Source: an uncultured Alphaproteobacteria bacterium (lineage in GTDB: Bacteria; Pseudomonadota; Alphaproteobacteria; RF32; CAG-239). Taken from it: a DNA stretch of 64,000 bases. The DNA is taken from the NCBI GenBank assembly GCA_902464275.1, contig CABQIK010000001.1:62001-126000 (forward strand), read 5' to 3'. Position 1 is the first letter of the stretch, and each line of letters starts with the position of its first letter. Under the pieces are notes generated by a model, which saw nothing but the letters and a program-made list of their open reading frames with translations, was not told where the DNA came from and did no database searches. Both the position numbers and the translations under genes were made by a program. Positions 50,089 through 58,013 of this stretch are shown one piece after another.

Positions 50089-50991
50089 TTACTCCACGTT
50101 TTGAATCTGTTCACGAAACTGTTCTATCAGGGCTTTAAGCTCCATGCCGCATTGCGTTTGCGCAATATCCATTGACTTTGAGCATAAGGTGTTGGACTCG
50201 CGGTTAAGCTCTTGGCATAAAAAGTCAAGCCGGCGTCCGACCGGATTGGCTTCAGCAAGCAGTTCGCCGGCGGTTTTAATATGCACATACAGCCGGTCAA
50301 GTTCTTCTTTAACATCGGCCTTCATAATCAAGAGCAACGCCTCTTGCCCCAAGCGCTCTTCAGATACATTTACATCAGCCGCCAACTCATTAATCTGAGC
50401 CGCAATTTTGGCTTTGATTTTATCATTAACACCGGCATAAACCGCGGCGGCTTTATCGGTGGTTTGTTTAATTTGCGCTAAAATATTTTGCAACGCGTCA
50501 TAAATTTTGGCGCCTTCATTTAAACGGTCTTGCGCTAAAGCTTCGGCCGCGTTTTTAAAACTTGCAAGCAACGCGGTTTTAAGCTCCGCAACCTCTGCTT
50601 CATCAGGGGTGTTTTCTTTTACGGTTACAACGCCGCTGATATTTAACAAATCCGTCGGATTGGGCTTGGCAAACAACTCCGGTTTAGCAAGATAAATTTC
50701 TGAAACTTTGGCGGTTAATTCGGCAAGCAGTTCCGCATTAAGTAAAACCTCAGGTTCCGCGCCGTCGGCCGTAATATCAAGCGATATATTAACCGTGCCG
50801 CGGGCAAAATAGGAAGCGCAAAGTTTTTTAACTTCTTCATCTAAGCCTGAAAGCCATTGCGGTATGCGAGTTTTAACATCAAGCCCTTTGGCGTTTACGC
50901 TTTTAATTTCCCATACCCATGCGTAAGTTTTGTTTTGATAGCTGAAACTTCCCTGCGCGCGGGTAAATCCTGTCATACTGGAAAGATGCAA
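50089..50991 (-). CDS. yicC: YicC family endoribonuclease
   Basis: A 300-residue YicC protein; E. coli YicC is an endoribonuclease linked to small RNA decay. The N-terminal block SSMTGFTRAQGSF and the C-terminal GRRLDFLCQELNRESNTLCS are diagnostic. I choose the TTG at 50991 because GGAG lies 7 bp upstream and homologues have a few residues before SMTGF; the first ATG (50976) would cut into that block. It heads the yicC-gmk-cysK-lptG run. Confidence 0.92.
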   Translation of the reverse strand: MHLSSMTGFTRAQGSFSYQNKTYAWVWEIKSVNAKGLDVKTRIPQWLSGLDEEVKKLCASYFARGTVNISLDITADGAEPEVLLNAELLAELTAKVSEIYLAKPELFAKPNPTDLLNISGVVTVKENTPDEAEVAELKTALLASFKNAAEALAQDRLNEGAKIYDALQNILAQIKQTTDKAAAVYAGVNDKIKAKIAAQINELAADVNVSEERLGQEALLLIMKADVKEELDRLYVHIKTAGELLAEANPVGRRLDFLCQELNRESNTLCSKSMDIAQTQCGMELKALIEQFREQIQNVE

Positions 50992-51063
50992 AATATTTCT
51001 CCTTTTTTAACGGTTTCAGTTTAATATAATAGCAACCGGTTAATATTTTACTAGGAAAAATTA

Positions 51064-51831
51064 ATGGATAAAAACATAAAAAACATTTTAATCACAGGCG
51101 CGTCATCAGGCATCGGCGAAGCTTTGGCCTTATATTACGCCAAACAGCCGCAAACCGTGCTTTTTATTTGCGGGCGCAACAAAGAGCGTTTAAATTCGGT
51201 GGCTAAGCAATGCAGCCAACTCGGAGCTGAAGTTCACACCTCTGCTTTAGACGTAACCGATAAAGCCAAAACTGCCGCATGGATAAAAAAATGCAACGCC
51301 GCCGCTCCGCTTAATTTGGTTTTTGCCAACGCCGGCGTTTCAACCGGAGCGGAAACGGAAGAAAACATTTACAACACCTTTAACACCAATATTTTCGGCG
51401 TTTTAAACACCGTCACGCCCGCGATTGAAATTTATCGGCAACGCAAAAACACTAATCTGCCGCGCATTATTGCCATTACCGCCTCTATTGCCGGATACCA
51501 CGGCTTGGCGGGTTGCCCTTCATACAGCGCCAGCAAGGCCTGCGTTAAAGCCTACGGCGAGGCGATGAGGCTCCGACTTGCGCAAGAAGATATTCAGCTT
51601 AATGTAATTTGTCCGGGGTTTGTACGCTCGCGCATTACCGATAAAAACACCTGTCCGATGCCGTTTTTTATGGAAGCGGAGAACGCGGCGGAAATTATTG
51701 CCGAGCGCATTAACAAAAACATCGGGCTGATTGCTTTTCCGTGGCCGATGCGTTTGGCGGCTTGGATTGGCGCCATTTTACCCAACTGCGTAAGCAATTT
51801 TATTTATTCTAAAATTCCGTATAAAGTTTAA
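51064..51831 (+). CDS. short-chain dehydrogenase/reductase
   Basis: A 255-residue NAD(P)-dependent oxidoreductase. The classical SDR motifs are present: TGASSGIG near residue 12 (cofactor), NAGVS, and the catalytic Ser/Tyr/Lys in ITASIAG and YSASKACV. ICPGFVRSRI is the later conserved block. The C-terminus is hydrophobic and amphipathic (MRLAAWIGAILPN), suggesting membrane contact. Substrate unknown. The ribosome site AGGAAAA precedes the ATG. It is a single gene converging on the Smr gene 2 bp away. Confidence 0.9.
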   Translation: MDKNIKNILITGASSGIGEALALYYAKQPQTVLFICGRNKERLNSVAKQCSQLGAEVHTSALDVTDKAKTAAWIKKCNAAAPLNLVFANAGVSTGAETEENIYNTFNTNIFGVLNTVTPAIEIYRQRKNTNLPRIIAITASIAGYHGLAGCPSYSASKACVKAYGEAMRLRLAQEDIQLNVICPGFVRSRITDKNTCPMPFFMEAENAAEIIAERINKNIGLIAFPWPMRLAAWIGAILPNCVSNFIYSKIPYKV

Positions 51832-51833
51832 GC

Positions 51834-52370
51834 TTAATCACGATGGCGGCGCAACAAGATATATAATGCGCCGCTACCGCCCAACTTGGGCGACGGGTGA
51901 ATATACGAAAGTATAAGCTGTTTTAAATTATCTTGCGCAAGCCACTGCGGAACACGGTCTTTGAGCACGCCCTTAGGAGCAAAAACATCTTCATCTTGGT
52001 GCTGAAGCCCTTTGCCGGTCACAATTAAAATACAGCGTTTACGCGCTAAATACGCATTGGTCACAAATTTATAAACCGCGTCATAAGCCCTGTCTTCAGT
52101 ATAGCCGTGCAAATCAAGCGACGCTTCAACCGCAAACTCTTCACGCTTAAAACGGCGCATGGTGTTAGCGTCAATATCGGCGGTAGTGCCAAGCTCTAAT
52201 TTATGATGATAAAGTTTGAGCGGAACGTTTTGCTCCCTCTCCGCCTTAAAGCCTGTTTTAGGTTTGCTTTGCAGAGCAACCGATTTATGCGGCATGGGGT
52301 CAATATTTTTTACCGCCTCTTGCCACGCCTCATTATCGGCGTCACTGATTTTTATTTCATTATTGGCCAA
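51834..52370 (-). CDS. Smr domain protein
   Basis: A 178-residue protein with a C-terminal Smr domain (about 85-178): LDLHGYTEDRAYDAVYKFV, then ILIVTGKG and GSGALYILLRR. Stand-alone Smr proteins act as nucleases or on RNA; E. coli SmrB cuts mRNA at collided ribosomes. The DxDLHG and TGKG motifs needed for nuclease activity are intact. The N-terminal ~80 residues are less conserved. It overlaps mltA by 11 bp, a common alphaproteobacterial order (tim44-mltA-smr). Confidence 0.9.
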   Translation of the reverse strand: MANNEIKISDADNEAWQEAVKNIDPMPHKSVALQSKPKTGFKAEREQNVPLKLYHHKLELGTTADIDANTMRRFKREEFAVEASLDLHGYTEDRAYDAVYKFVTNAYLARKRCILIVTGKGLQHQDEDVFAPKGVLKDRVPQWLAQDNLKQLILSYIHPSPKLGGSGALYILLRRHRD

Positions 52371-53532
52371 TTTTAACCTCGGAACCGCGCGGAATTAAAA
52401 TATAATAGCGTCCTGCCGCATTCATTTTTCCGGCCGAGAGCAAAGCTTCTTCGCCGTGCCCCCAAAAATAATCGCCGCGAACTGCACCTTTAATGGCTCC
52501 GCCGATGTCTTGCGCCAGCATAAGTTTTTGCAAAGGCTCATTGTCCGGCGCCGTGGTTTCAAGCCAAAGCAGCGAGCCTAGCGGAATATAAGCGTTATCA
52601 ACCGCAAGCGAGCGACCGGCAGTTAATGAAACGCCAAGCGCTCCGACCGGCCCGTCGGCATCGGAAATACGATGGAAAATAAAGCGCGGATTTTCATCCA
52701 TATTAACTTGCGCTATTTGCGGGTTGGCTTTTAACCAGTCGCGGATTTTATCCATTGACGCCTCGCCCGGTTTAAGCAAGCCTTTTTTAAGCAGTATACT
52801 GCCGATACCGACAAAATTATGCCCGTTGTTATCGGCATAACGAATCCGAACACTGCTGCCGTCATCAAGCACAGCCACCGCCGAACCCTGAATTTGCATT
52901 AAATAAATGTCAACCGCGTCATCGCCCCACAAAATAACCGGAGCATTAAGCCCGTTGCGCTCAATTTCAGCGCGGGTGTAATATGGAACAATCTTATTGT
53001 TTTGCATTCTGCCGAGCAGGCGTTTATCAGGCAAGGAACTATCAAAATCGCGCAGCTTAATTTCCAATAAATCATTCGGACGACCGTAAATCGGGTATTT
53101 ATACTTGCCGTGTTTTTGGCGCGAGGCGTTAAGTTCCGCCTCATAATACGAGGTAAATTTGCCTTTATCATTTAAATTATACAAAACCAGATAGGGTTGA
53201 AAATTTTCTCGTAAAAATGACCGCATCTCTTTGTCGGTGGTAATATTGAGCGCTCTAAACCGATGACAAGCCCTCAAATACGCTTCCGGCGTGATTTTAA
53301 TTTGCGCTTTTTGCAAAAGGTCAGGTTTAACGGCAACCGCCTCGCAACTTTTGGCAAACGCGGGAATCGCCTCGTGTAAATTGTCATGATTAAAATTTTT
53401 AAGCTGACTATATGAAGACGGTTGAAGCTCCACCCCCGTTTCAGCCCCGATAACGGCAGACGGAGAAGTGCGCCTTTCAAACGAACAAGCGGACAAACAA
53501 GCAAACAGTAGTAAAAGACCAAATTTTTTCAT
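52360..53532 (-). CDS. mltA: membrane-bound lytic murein transglycosylase A
   Basis: MltA cleaves peptidoglycan, leaving 1,6-anhydro ends, from the outer membrane. The 390-residue precursor begins with a lipoprotein signal ending LSAC (Cys16). The MltA domain has YYEAELNASRQKHGKYKYPIY-type features and a 3D domain at the end, with the catalytic Asp in LAQDIGGAIKGAVRGD and FWGHGEEA. I start at the ATG overlapping the tim44 stop (TAATG, 1 bp). A start 30 bp upstream is open but lies inside tim44. Confidence 0.94.
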   Translation of the reverse strand: MKKFGLLLLFACLSACSFERRTSPSAVIGAETGVELQPSSYSQLKNFNHDNLHEAIPAFAKSCEAVAVKPDLLQKAQIKITPEAYLRACHRFRALNITTDKEMRSFLRENFQPYLVLYNLNDKGKFTSYYEAELNASRQKHGKYKYPIYGRPNDLLEIKLRDFDSSLPDKRLLGRMQNNKIVPYYTRAEIERNGLNAPVILWGDDAVDIYLMQIQGSAVAVLDDGSSVRIRYADNNGHNFVGIGSILLKKGLLKPGEASMDKIRDWLKANPQIAQVNMDENPRFIFHRISDADGPVGALGVSLTAGRSLAVDNAYIPLGSLLWLETTAPDNEPLQKLMLAQDIGGAIKGAVRGDYFWGHGEEALLSAGKMNAAGRYYILIPRGSEVKIGQ

Positions 53533-54185
53533 TAATTTTTCTTTGTGGAAACCAATAACCATACCGGAGTGTTAGAGTTGATGTCTTTTTCAAAAGTCCA
53601 TACATCGGTAATCTGCTGCACAAAATTTTCATCGCCTTCAATAACTTCACCGGCGGCATTTTTGAGCAAATTAATCTGCTCGCTGATAAATTTTACCGCA
53701 ATGCTTGCTATGCCTTTTGATGAAATTTTGGCATCGGCAATGGTTAAATCATCAATTTTGATTAAATCGGTTTCGGCGGTAATGCCTTCAGCAGCGCGAT
53801 CACCGATAATTTTTTTAAACCCGTCAAATAACTTTTTGCCGGTAAGCATTTTAAGCGTTTCTTCATCACGCGCAGCAAACGCGGACAACACCATTTCAAA
53901 AACTTTGGAGCAGCGGGCGCAAAAATCTTTGCGGTTAAAGTTAGGAATTTGGTATAAAACCTTATCAACCCCTTGCAAATTTGCGGGGTCGGTCGGCTGT
54001 TCTGCCTCAGATTCAGAAGTATTGATTATTTTTTCAACCTCTTGCTTGATTTTTTCAAATTCTTCATGCGAAACAATTCTGACCTCATGGCTTTGTTCAG
54101 GGCGGGTGCCGAGCACATTACGCAAGCGGGCAAAAATTACTACTGCGACAATCAGTAAAAAAATTATATCCAAATAAGCTGACAT
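53532..54185 (-). CDS. Tim44/TimA-domain membrane-anchored protein
   Basis: A 217-residue protein with one N-terminal membrane helix (LDIIFLLIVAVVIFARLRNVLG) and GTRP just after it, the standard start of alphaproteobacterial Tim44-like proteins. The C-terminal Tim44 domain runs from about 75 to the end (FCARCSKVFEMVLSAFAARD, FISEQINLLKN, DVWTFEKDINSNTPVWLLVS). Its role in bacteria is not settled; mitochondrial Tim44 links the import motor to the channel. It is the first gene before mltA and smr, divergent from secB. Confidence 0.9.
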   Translation of the reverse strand: MSAYLDIIFLLIVAVVIFARLRNVLGTRPEQSHEVRIVSHEEFEKIKQEVEKIINTSESEAEQPTDPANLQGVDKVLYQIPNFNRKDFCARCSKVFEMVLSAFAARDEETLKMLTGKKLFDGFKKIIGDRAAEGITAETDLIKIDDLTIADAKISSKGIASIAVKFISEQINLLKNAAGEVIEGDENFVQQITDVWTFEKDINSNTPVWLLVSTKKN

Positions 54186-54254
54186 ATTTATCCCTCATTT
54201 TCAAAAACCTGAGTGTAATATAGGGGCTTTTATCCCAATTATCAACTATTATAT

Positions 54255-54283
54255 TTGACTACTTGCACAATTTACTGTATGAC
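54255..54283 (+). promoter_or_regulatory. candidate promoter for secB-trmL
   Basis: TTGACT at 54255-54260 and TATGAC at 54278-54283 are 17 bp apart, 45 bp before the secB ATG. Confidence 0.55.
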
Positions 54284-54327
54284 AAGGATATTAATTTTTG
54301 TTTTAACTGTTTTTTAAGGATAACACC

Positions 54328-54789
54328 ATGACTGATGAAGAAAAGCCGGAAGCCAATATGACGCAACCGCCGATTTTGATTAATAATCAATATATTAAAG
54401 ATTTGTCACTTGAAATTCCGCACGCGCCGGAGATTTTTGCGAAAATGAATCAAAAACCTGAGCTTAAAGTTGAAATGAGCGTTCAGTCGCAAAAACTTAC
54501 GAATAATAATCATAATGTTTGCTTAAACATTGCCTTAAACGGCGATATTGAAGGCGAAAAACTGTTTATTTTAGAACTTTCATACGCCGCAGTTGTTACC
54601 TTAAACGTTCCGGCTGAACATATTGAACCGGTTTTAGCGGTTGAAATCCCGAGACTTTTGTTCCCGTTTGCCCGCAATGTGGTTACTCAGTGTTTGGTTG
54701 AAGGCGGCCTGCCTCCGTTTATGCTCACTCCGGTTGATTTCGGCGCCTTATACCTTGCGCGTCAAAACACAAACGCCAAACAGCAATAA
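54328..54789 (+). CDS. secB: protein-export chaperone SecB
   Basis: SecB keeps precursor proteins unfolded and passes them to SecA. The 153-residue protein shows the family blocks YIKDLSLEIPHAPEIF, the central strands (VCLNIALNGDIEGEKLFILE) and the SecA-contact ending LFPFARNVVTQCLVEGGLPP followed by LTPVDFGALY. AAGGAT precedes the ATG. secB next to tim44 is common in alphaproteobacteria. trmL follows 11 bp later. Confidence 0.96.
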   Translation: MTDEEKPEANMTQPPILINNQYIKDLSLEIPHAPEIFAKMNQKPELKVEMSVQSQKLTNNNHNVCLNIALNGDIEGEKLFILELSYAAVVTLNVPAEHIEPVLAVEIPRLLFPFARNVVTQCLVEGGLPPFMLTPVDFGALYLARQNTNAKQQ

Positions 54790-54800
54790 GGCATAAAAAC

Positions 54801-55277
54801 ATGCGCTTAGCATTGTTTCAGCCTGACATTCCGCAAAATACCGGCACGCTTCTGCGTTTGGGAGCGTGCCTTGATTTGCCGCTTGATATTATTGAGCCGT
54901 GCGGTTTTTTGTTTAATGAAAAAGCCATGCGCCGCGCCGGTATGGATTATTTGAATATGGCGCAGTACCGCCGCCATAACTGTTGGGAAGATTTTTTGGC
55001 GTATCGGGCGCAGCACCCTGAAGAGTATGGGCGAATCGTGCTTTTAACCACACATGCGTCTGAACCGTACACTGATTTTAAGTTTTTGCCCAATGATATT
55101 ATTTTAATGGGACGCGAAAGCGCCGGAGTTCCGCCGGAAGTTCATGCTACCGCCGACGCGCAGCTGTTAATTCCGATGAATGAGCACGCCCGCTCCATTA
55201 ATGTGGCGGTTTCGGCGGTAATGGTTATCGGCGAGGCCTTACGACAAACCAATTTGTTTCCGAAAACAAAAATTTAA
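54801..55277 (+). CDS. trmL: tRNA (cytidine/uridine-2'-O)-methyltransferase TrmL
   Basis: A SPOUT-fold enzyme that methylates position 34 of tRNA-Leu isoacceptors. The 158-residue protein has LALFQPDIPQNTGTLLRLGA at the start and the knot motifs LMGRESAGVPPEV and IPMNEHARSINVAVSAV. The length is typical. It follows secB with an AAGG ribosome site in the 11-bp gap. Confidence 0.94.
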   Translation: MRLALFQPDIPQNTGTLLRLGACLDLPLDIIEPCGFLFNEKAMRRAGMDYLNMAQYRRHNCWEDFLAYRAQHPEEYGRIVLLTTHASEPYTDFKFLPNDIILMGRESAGVPPEVHATADAQLLIPMNEHARSINVAVSAVMVIGEALRQTNLFPKTKI

Positions 55278-55296
55278 AAAATATTAATTTTTAGAC

Positions 55297-55325
55297 TGGA
55301 TTTAGACTTAAAAATGTGATATAGT
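55297..55325 (+). promoter_or_regulatory. candidate promoter for carD
   Basis: A good -10 TATAGT (55320-55325) has only a weak -35 TGGATT (55297-55302) at 17 bp. Confidence 0.4.
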
Positions 55326-55364
55326 CGGTTTGTTGTTAAAGAAAAATCACGTTAAGGAGATGTT

Positions 55365-55871
55365 ATGAGTACGAAAAAAGTACCTTCTCCGGTATTTAAT
55401 TCCGGAGATTATGTTGTTTATCCGACCCACGGCGTCGGCAAAGTTTCGGATGTTTCAAAACAGACCATTGCCGGCAGTGAGTTAGAGTTGTTGGTCGTTA
55501 ATTTTGATAAAGACAAAATGACGTTGCGTATTCCGGTTTCAAAAGTGGAACAGGTCGGTTTGCGCAAAATTTCAGAAGCCTCTACGATTGATAACGCTTT
55601 AGCAACATTAAAAGGCAAAGCCAAAGTTAAAAAAATCATGTGGTCTCGCCGCGCGCAGGAATATGAAAATAAAATTAATTCCGGCAATCCGGTTGCCATT
55701 GCCGAGGTTGTGCGCGATTTATATCGCAATGAAAATTTGGCGGAACAATCATACAGCGAACGCCAAATTTATGAACAGGCTTTGGACAGATTGGCCAGTG
55801 AAGTTGCGGTGTTTGATAACACTTCCATTGAAGCCGCCAATAAAAAACTGTTGGATATTTTAGCCAAATAA
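55365..55871 (+). CDS. carD: CarD family transcriptional regulator
   Basis: CarD binds the RNA polymerase beta subunit and promoter DNA and stabilises open complexes. The 168-residue protein has the N-terminal RID/Tudor-like domain (FNSGDYVVYPTHGVGKV, LVVNFDKDKMTLRIPVSKV) and a helical C-terminal DNA-contact domain (IMWSRRAQEYENKINSG, RNENLAEQSYSERQIYEQAL). AAGGAG precedes the ATG. It is monocistronic with its own terminator. Confidence 0.95.
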   Translation: MSTKKVPSPVFNSGDYVVYPTHGVGKVSDVSKQTIAGSELELLVVNFDKDKMTLRIPVSKVEQVGLRKISEASTIDNALATLKGKAKVKKIMWSRRAQEYENKINSGNPVAIAEVVRDLYRNENLAEQSYSERQIYEQALDRLASEVAVFDNTSIEAANKKLLDILAK

Positions 55872-55889
55872 TTTTAAGGTACAAAAATT

Positions 55890-55926
55890 AAAATCCCCGC
55901 TTGCATTGGCAATCGGGGATTTTTGT
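55890..55926 (+). terminator. intrinsic terminator of carD
   Basis: AAAATCCCCG pairs with CGGGGATTTT; the inner TTGC/GCAA also pairs. T residues follow. Confidence 0.9.
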
Positions 55927-55933
55927 ATCTGAG

Positions 55934-56028
55934 ATACAACTTATACACAGCGCAGACTCGTAAATATTGCAAAAAAAAAACGCGAGCTAAAATCTTCTTA
56001 AACTAACTTTTTGAGAGGATTTTAGCTC
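55934..56028 (+). promoter_or_regulatory. pilin leader element of pilin E (longest hairpin)
   Basis: TTATACACA at 55941-55949, GCAGACTCGTAAATATTGC, A10, then the longest dyad of the set. Left arm GAGCTAAAATCTTCTTAAA (55984-56002) pairs over 19 positions with right arm TTTGAGAGGATTTTAGCTC (56010-56028), which ends at the base before the ATG. The AGAGG ribosome site is inside the stem. Confidence 0.8.
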
Positions 56029-56667
56029 ATGTATACACAATCAGGAAGAAGTATGGTGGAGATGTTAGGGGTATTAGCGATAATCGGAGTGCTAAGTGTT
56101 GGAGCTATTGCCGGTTACTCCAAGGCTATGCGGAAATATCGGCTCAACAAACAGGCAGAGCAAATTAACAGTATTTTGAACAGCGCTTTATCTTTCGGAG
56201 GAAATTTAGGCAGAGCCTCGGGTAGTGGTTATCAGCGTATTTCATTGATTCCTATTTTAAAAAAGCTGAACGCCATTCCGCAAGAAATGATTAAAAATAA
56301 TAACACTTTAAGCGACGCCCTCAATTCAACTATCGCCCTATATGCTGTGCGCGAAAGCACCGGCGGCTCGTATTATCAACTTACTCTCAGCAATAATTAT
56401 GAGCTTGATGTTTGCATGAATGCGGTAAACACTTTTAAGGCGAATGCCGATAATTTAATGCAAATTAACATCAGTTGTTGGCAAGACGGACAAAATACTG
56501 CAATAAAAAGATATAATGGCGACAACTATTGCTCCGGCAACAACTGTATACGCAATATGACCATGCAAAAAATTAATGATTTTTGTTCAACTTGCCAAAA
56601 TAAGGAAAGCTTTTTCTTTTCCGTATTATGGAATTATGAGCCTAATCAGCAAAACACCGGCGATTAA
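56029..56667 (+). CDS. type IV pilin-like protein E
   Basis: A 212-residue family member. The leader peptide is MYTQSG rather than MKSENG, then RSMVEML with Glu +5 and the same helix. KAMRKYRLNK replaces KAMMKYKLNK. The middle shares KKLNAIPQEMI with pilin C. The C-terminal motif is mostly kept: NGDNYCSGNNCIRNMT and FCSTC, but the last cysteine is lost (NKESFFFSVLW). The gene is placed between the carD terminator and accD, which converges on it. Confidence 0.85.
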   Translation: MYTQSGRSMVEMLGVLAIIGVLSVGAIAGYSKAMRKYRLNKQAEQINSILNSALSFGGNLGRASGSGYQRISLIPILKKLNAIPQEMIKNNNTLSDALNSTIALYAVRESTGGSYYQLTLSNNYELDVCMNAVNTFKANADNLMQINISCWQDGQNTAIKRYNGDNYCSGNNCIRNMTMQKINDFCSTCQNKESFFFSVLWNYEPNQQNTGD

Positions 56668-56682
56668 GTCGGTGCGTCAGAA

Positions 56683-57552
56683 CTATTTATTTACAATCGG
56701 TTGACGGTTTTTGTTGGTTAAAATAGTTAATATTTTAACAAGTTCTTCTTTCATGTGCGCGCGATCAACCACAATATCAACCATACCGTGCTCTTTTAAG
56801 TATTCGGCGCGCTGAAAGCCTTCCGGCAATTTTTCGCGAATCGTTTGTTCTATAACGCGTTGACCGGCAAAACCGATTAAACAGCCTTTTTCCGCCATAT
56901 TAACGTCGCCAAGCATAGCAAACGAGGCTGAAACACCGCCGGTGGTGGGGTCGGCTAAAACAGAAATAAACGGAACGCCGTTTTCTTTAAGCAAATTAAC
57001 TGCGGCAACCGTGCGCGCCATCTGCATTAATGAAAGCATACCTTCCTGCATGCGCGCGCCGCCTGACGAGGCTACCGTAATCAACGGGATTTTATTTTTA
57101 AGCGCAATATCGGCCGCGGTAACAATCCCCTCACCGACTGCCGTACCCATTGAACCGCCCATAAAGGAAAAATCCATAACCGCAAGCACGCTATCGGTTC
57201 CGCCGATTTTGCCGCGGGCAACTTTAACGGCGTCTTGATTGCCGGTAGCCTTGCGGTAAGTGCGCAAACGGTCGGTATACTTTTGCGTATCTTTAAATTT
57301 AAGCGGGTCGTCCTGCATGGCCGGCAACGCAATTTCAGTGTATTTTTCATCATCAAAGAGCATTTTTAAGCGCTTATCAACATACAAACGCAAGTGATGT
57401 CCGCACGAGGTGCAAACATACATAGATTTTTTAAGCTCTTTGGAAAAAAGCATTTGATTGCACGCCGGACATTTAACCCATAAATTATCGGCAATCTCTT
57501 TCGGCGTCGTCTTTTGAATTTTAGGACGAACAATATCGGTAAACCAATTCAT
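56683..57552 (-). CDS. accD: acetyl-CoA carboxylase carboxyltransferase subunit beta
   Basis: AccD with AccA transfers carboxyl from biotin to acetyl-CoA, making malonyl-CoA for fatty-acid synthesis. The 289-residue protein has the N-terminal four-cysteine zinc ribbon (CPACNQ and CTSCGHH) and the crotonase-like core (SGGARMQEGMLSLMQMA, PTTGGVSASFAMLGD, GFAGQRVIEQT). It is 16 bp before lapA in transcription terms and converges on pilin E with only 15 bp between stops. Confidence 0.96.
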   Translation of the reverse strand: MNWFTDIVRPKIQKTTPKEIADNLWVKCPACNQMLFSKELKKSMYVCTSCGHHLRLYVDKRLKMLFDDEKYTEIALPAMQDDPLKFKDTQKYTDRLRTYRKATGNQDAVKVARGKIGGTDSVLAVMDFSFMGGSMGTAVGEGIVTAADIALKNKIPLITVASSGGARMQEGMLSLMQMARTVAAVNLLKENGVPFISVLADPTTGGVSASFAMLGDVNMAEKGCLIGFAGQRVIEQTIREKLPEGFQRAEYLKEHGMVDIVVDRAHMKEELVKILTILTNKNRQPIVNK

Positions 57553-57568
57553 GATATGACCTTATGTT

Positions 57569-57958
57569 TTAATTGTCTTTTTTGAATGAGAAAAAGCCCG
57601 CGACTTTTTCTTTGAACGGAACCTTTGGTTCTTTGGGCTCCTGATGTTTTAAAACTTCAAAATTTTCTTGCAGACTTGAAAATTTTTCATGCAGTTTTTC
57701 ATGCTCTTTATTAAGGGCTTTGTTGGCCTTTTTTTGATGGCGAAGCTGCGCGCGGAGCGGAGCATTAGCCACAAAAGCGTCAAGTCTGCCAAGCAGGTAG
57801 CCGGCAAAAAACAGCACCAAAATCAGCACGCTTAACGAAACGGTAATATCCAGATTAAAGGGCTTAATGTTAAATGTTGCAAAGTCGTTATTAATAACGG
57901 CAAAAATAATTACAACAAGTATCAACGGAATTTCAATTAAATGTCTGATAAAATTCAT
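57569..57958 (-). CDS. lapA: LapA/DUF1049 domain membrane protein
   Basis: A 129-residue inner-membrane protein with two helices (about 8-24 and 43-62), the VVIIFAVINNDFATFNIKPF pattern of the LapA N-terminus and LGRLDAFV after helix 2. A cytoplasmic coiled coil follows (KKANKALNKEHEKLHEKF). E. coli LapA-LapB control LpxC turnover and LPS synthesis; no lapB is seen here. It lies between ihfB and accD, an order also found in other proteobacteria. Confidence 0.86.
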   Translation of the reverse strand: MNFIRHLIEIPLILVVIIFAVINNDFATFNIKPFNLDITVSLSVLILVLFFAGYLLGRLDAFVANAPLRAQLRHQKKANKALNKEHEKLHEKFSSLQENFEVLKHQEPKEPKVPFKEKVAGFFSFKKDN

Positions 57959-58013
57959 AATTTAGCCCTTTCTCTGAATAGTGTTAAAACGGCTGCCGGC
58001 TGAGGCTTAAAAT

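Noticed and set aside
53545..54177. 210-aa open frame on the plus strand opposite the Tim44 gene
   Set aside because: The minus-strand frame encodes a recognisable Tim44 protein; the Ser-rich antisense product is a codon-bias shadow.
14639..56028. The repeated leaders as a CRISPR array or a replication origin
   Set aside because: Copies are kilobases apart with genes between, no spacers and no cas genes. DnaA-like 9-mers occur once per leader, not as a cluster with an A+T-rich unwinding region.
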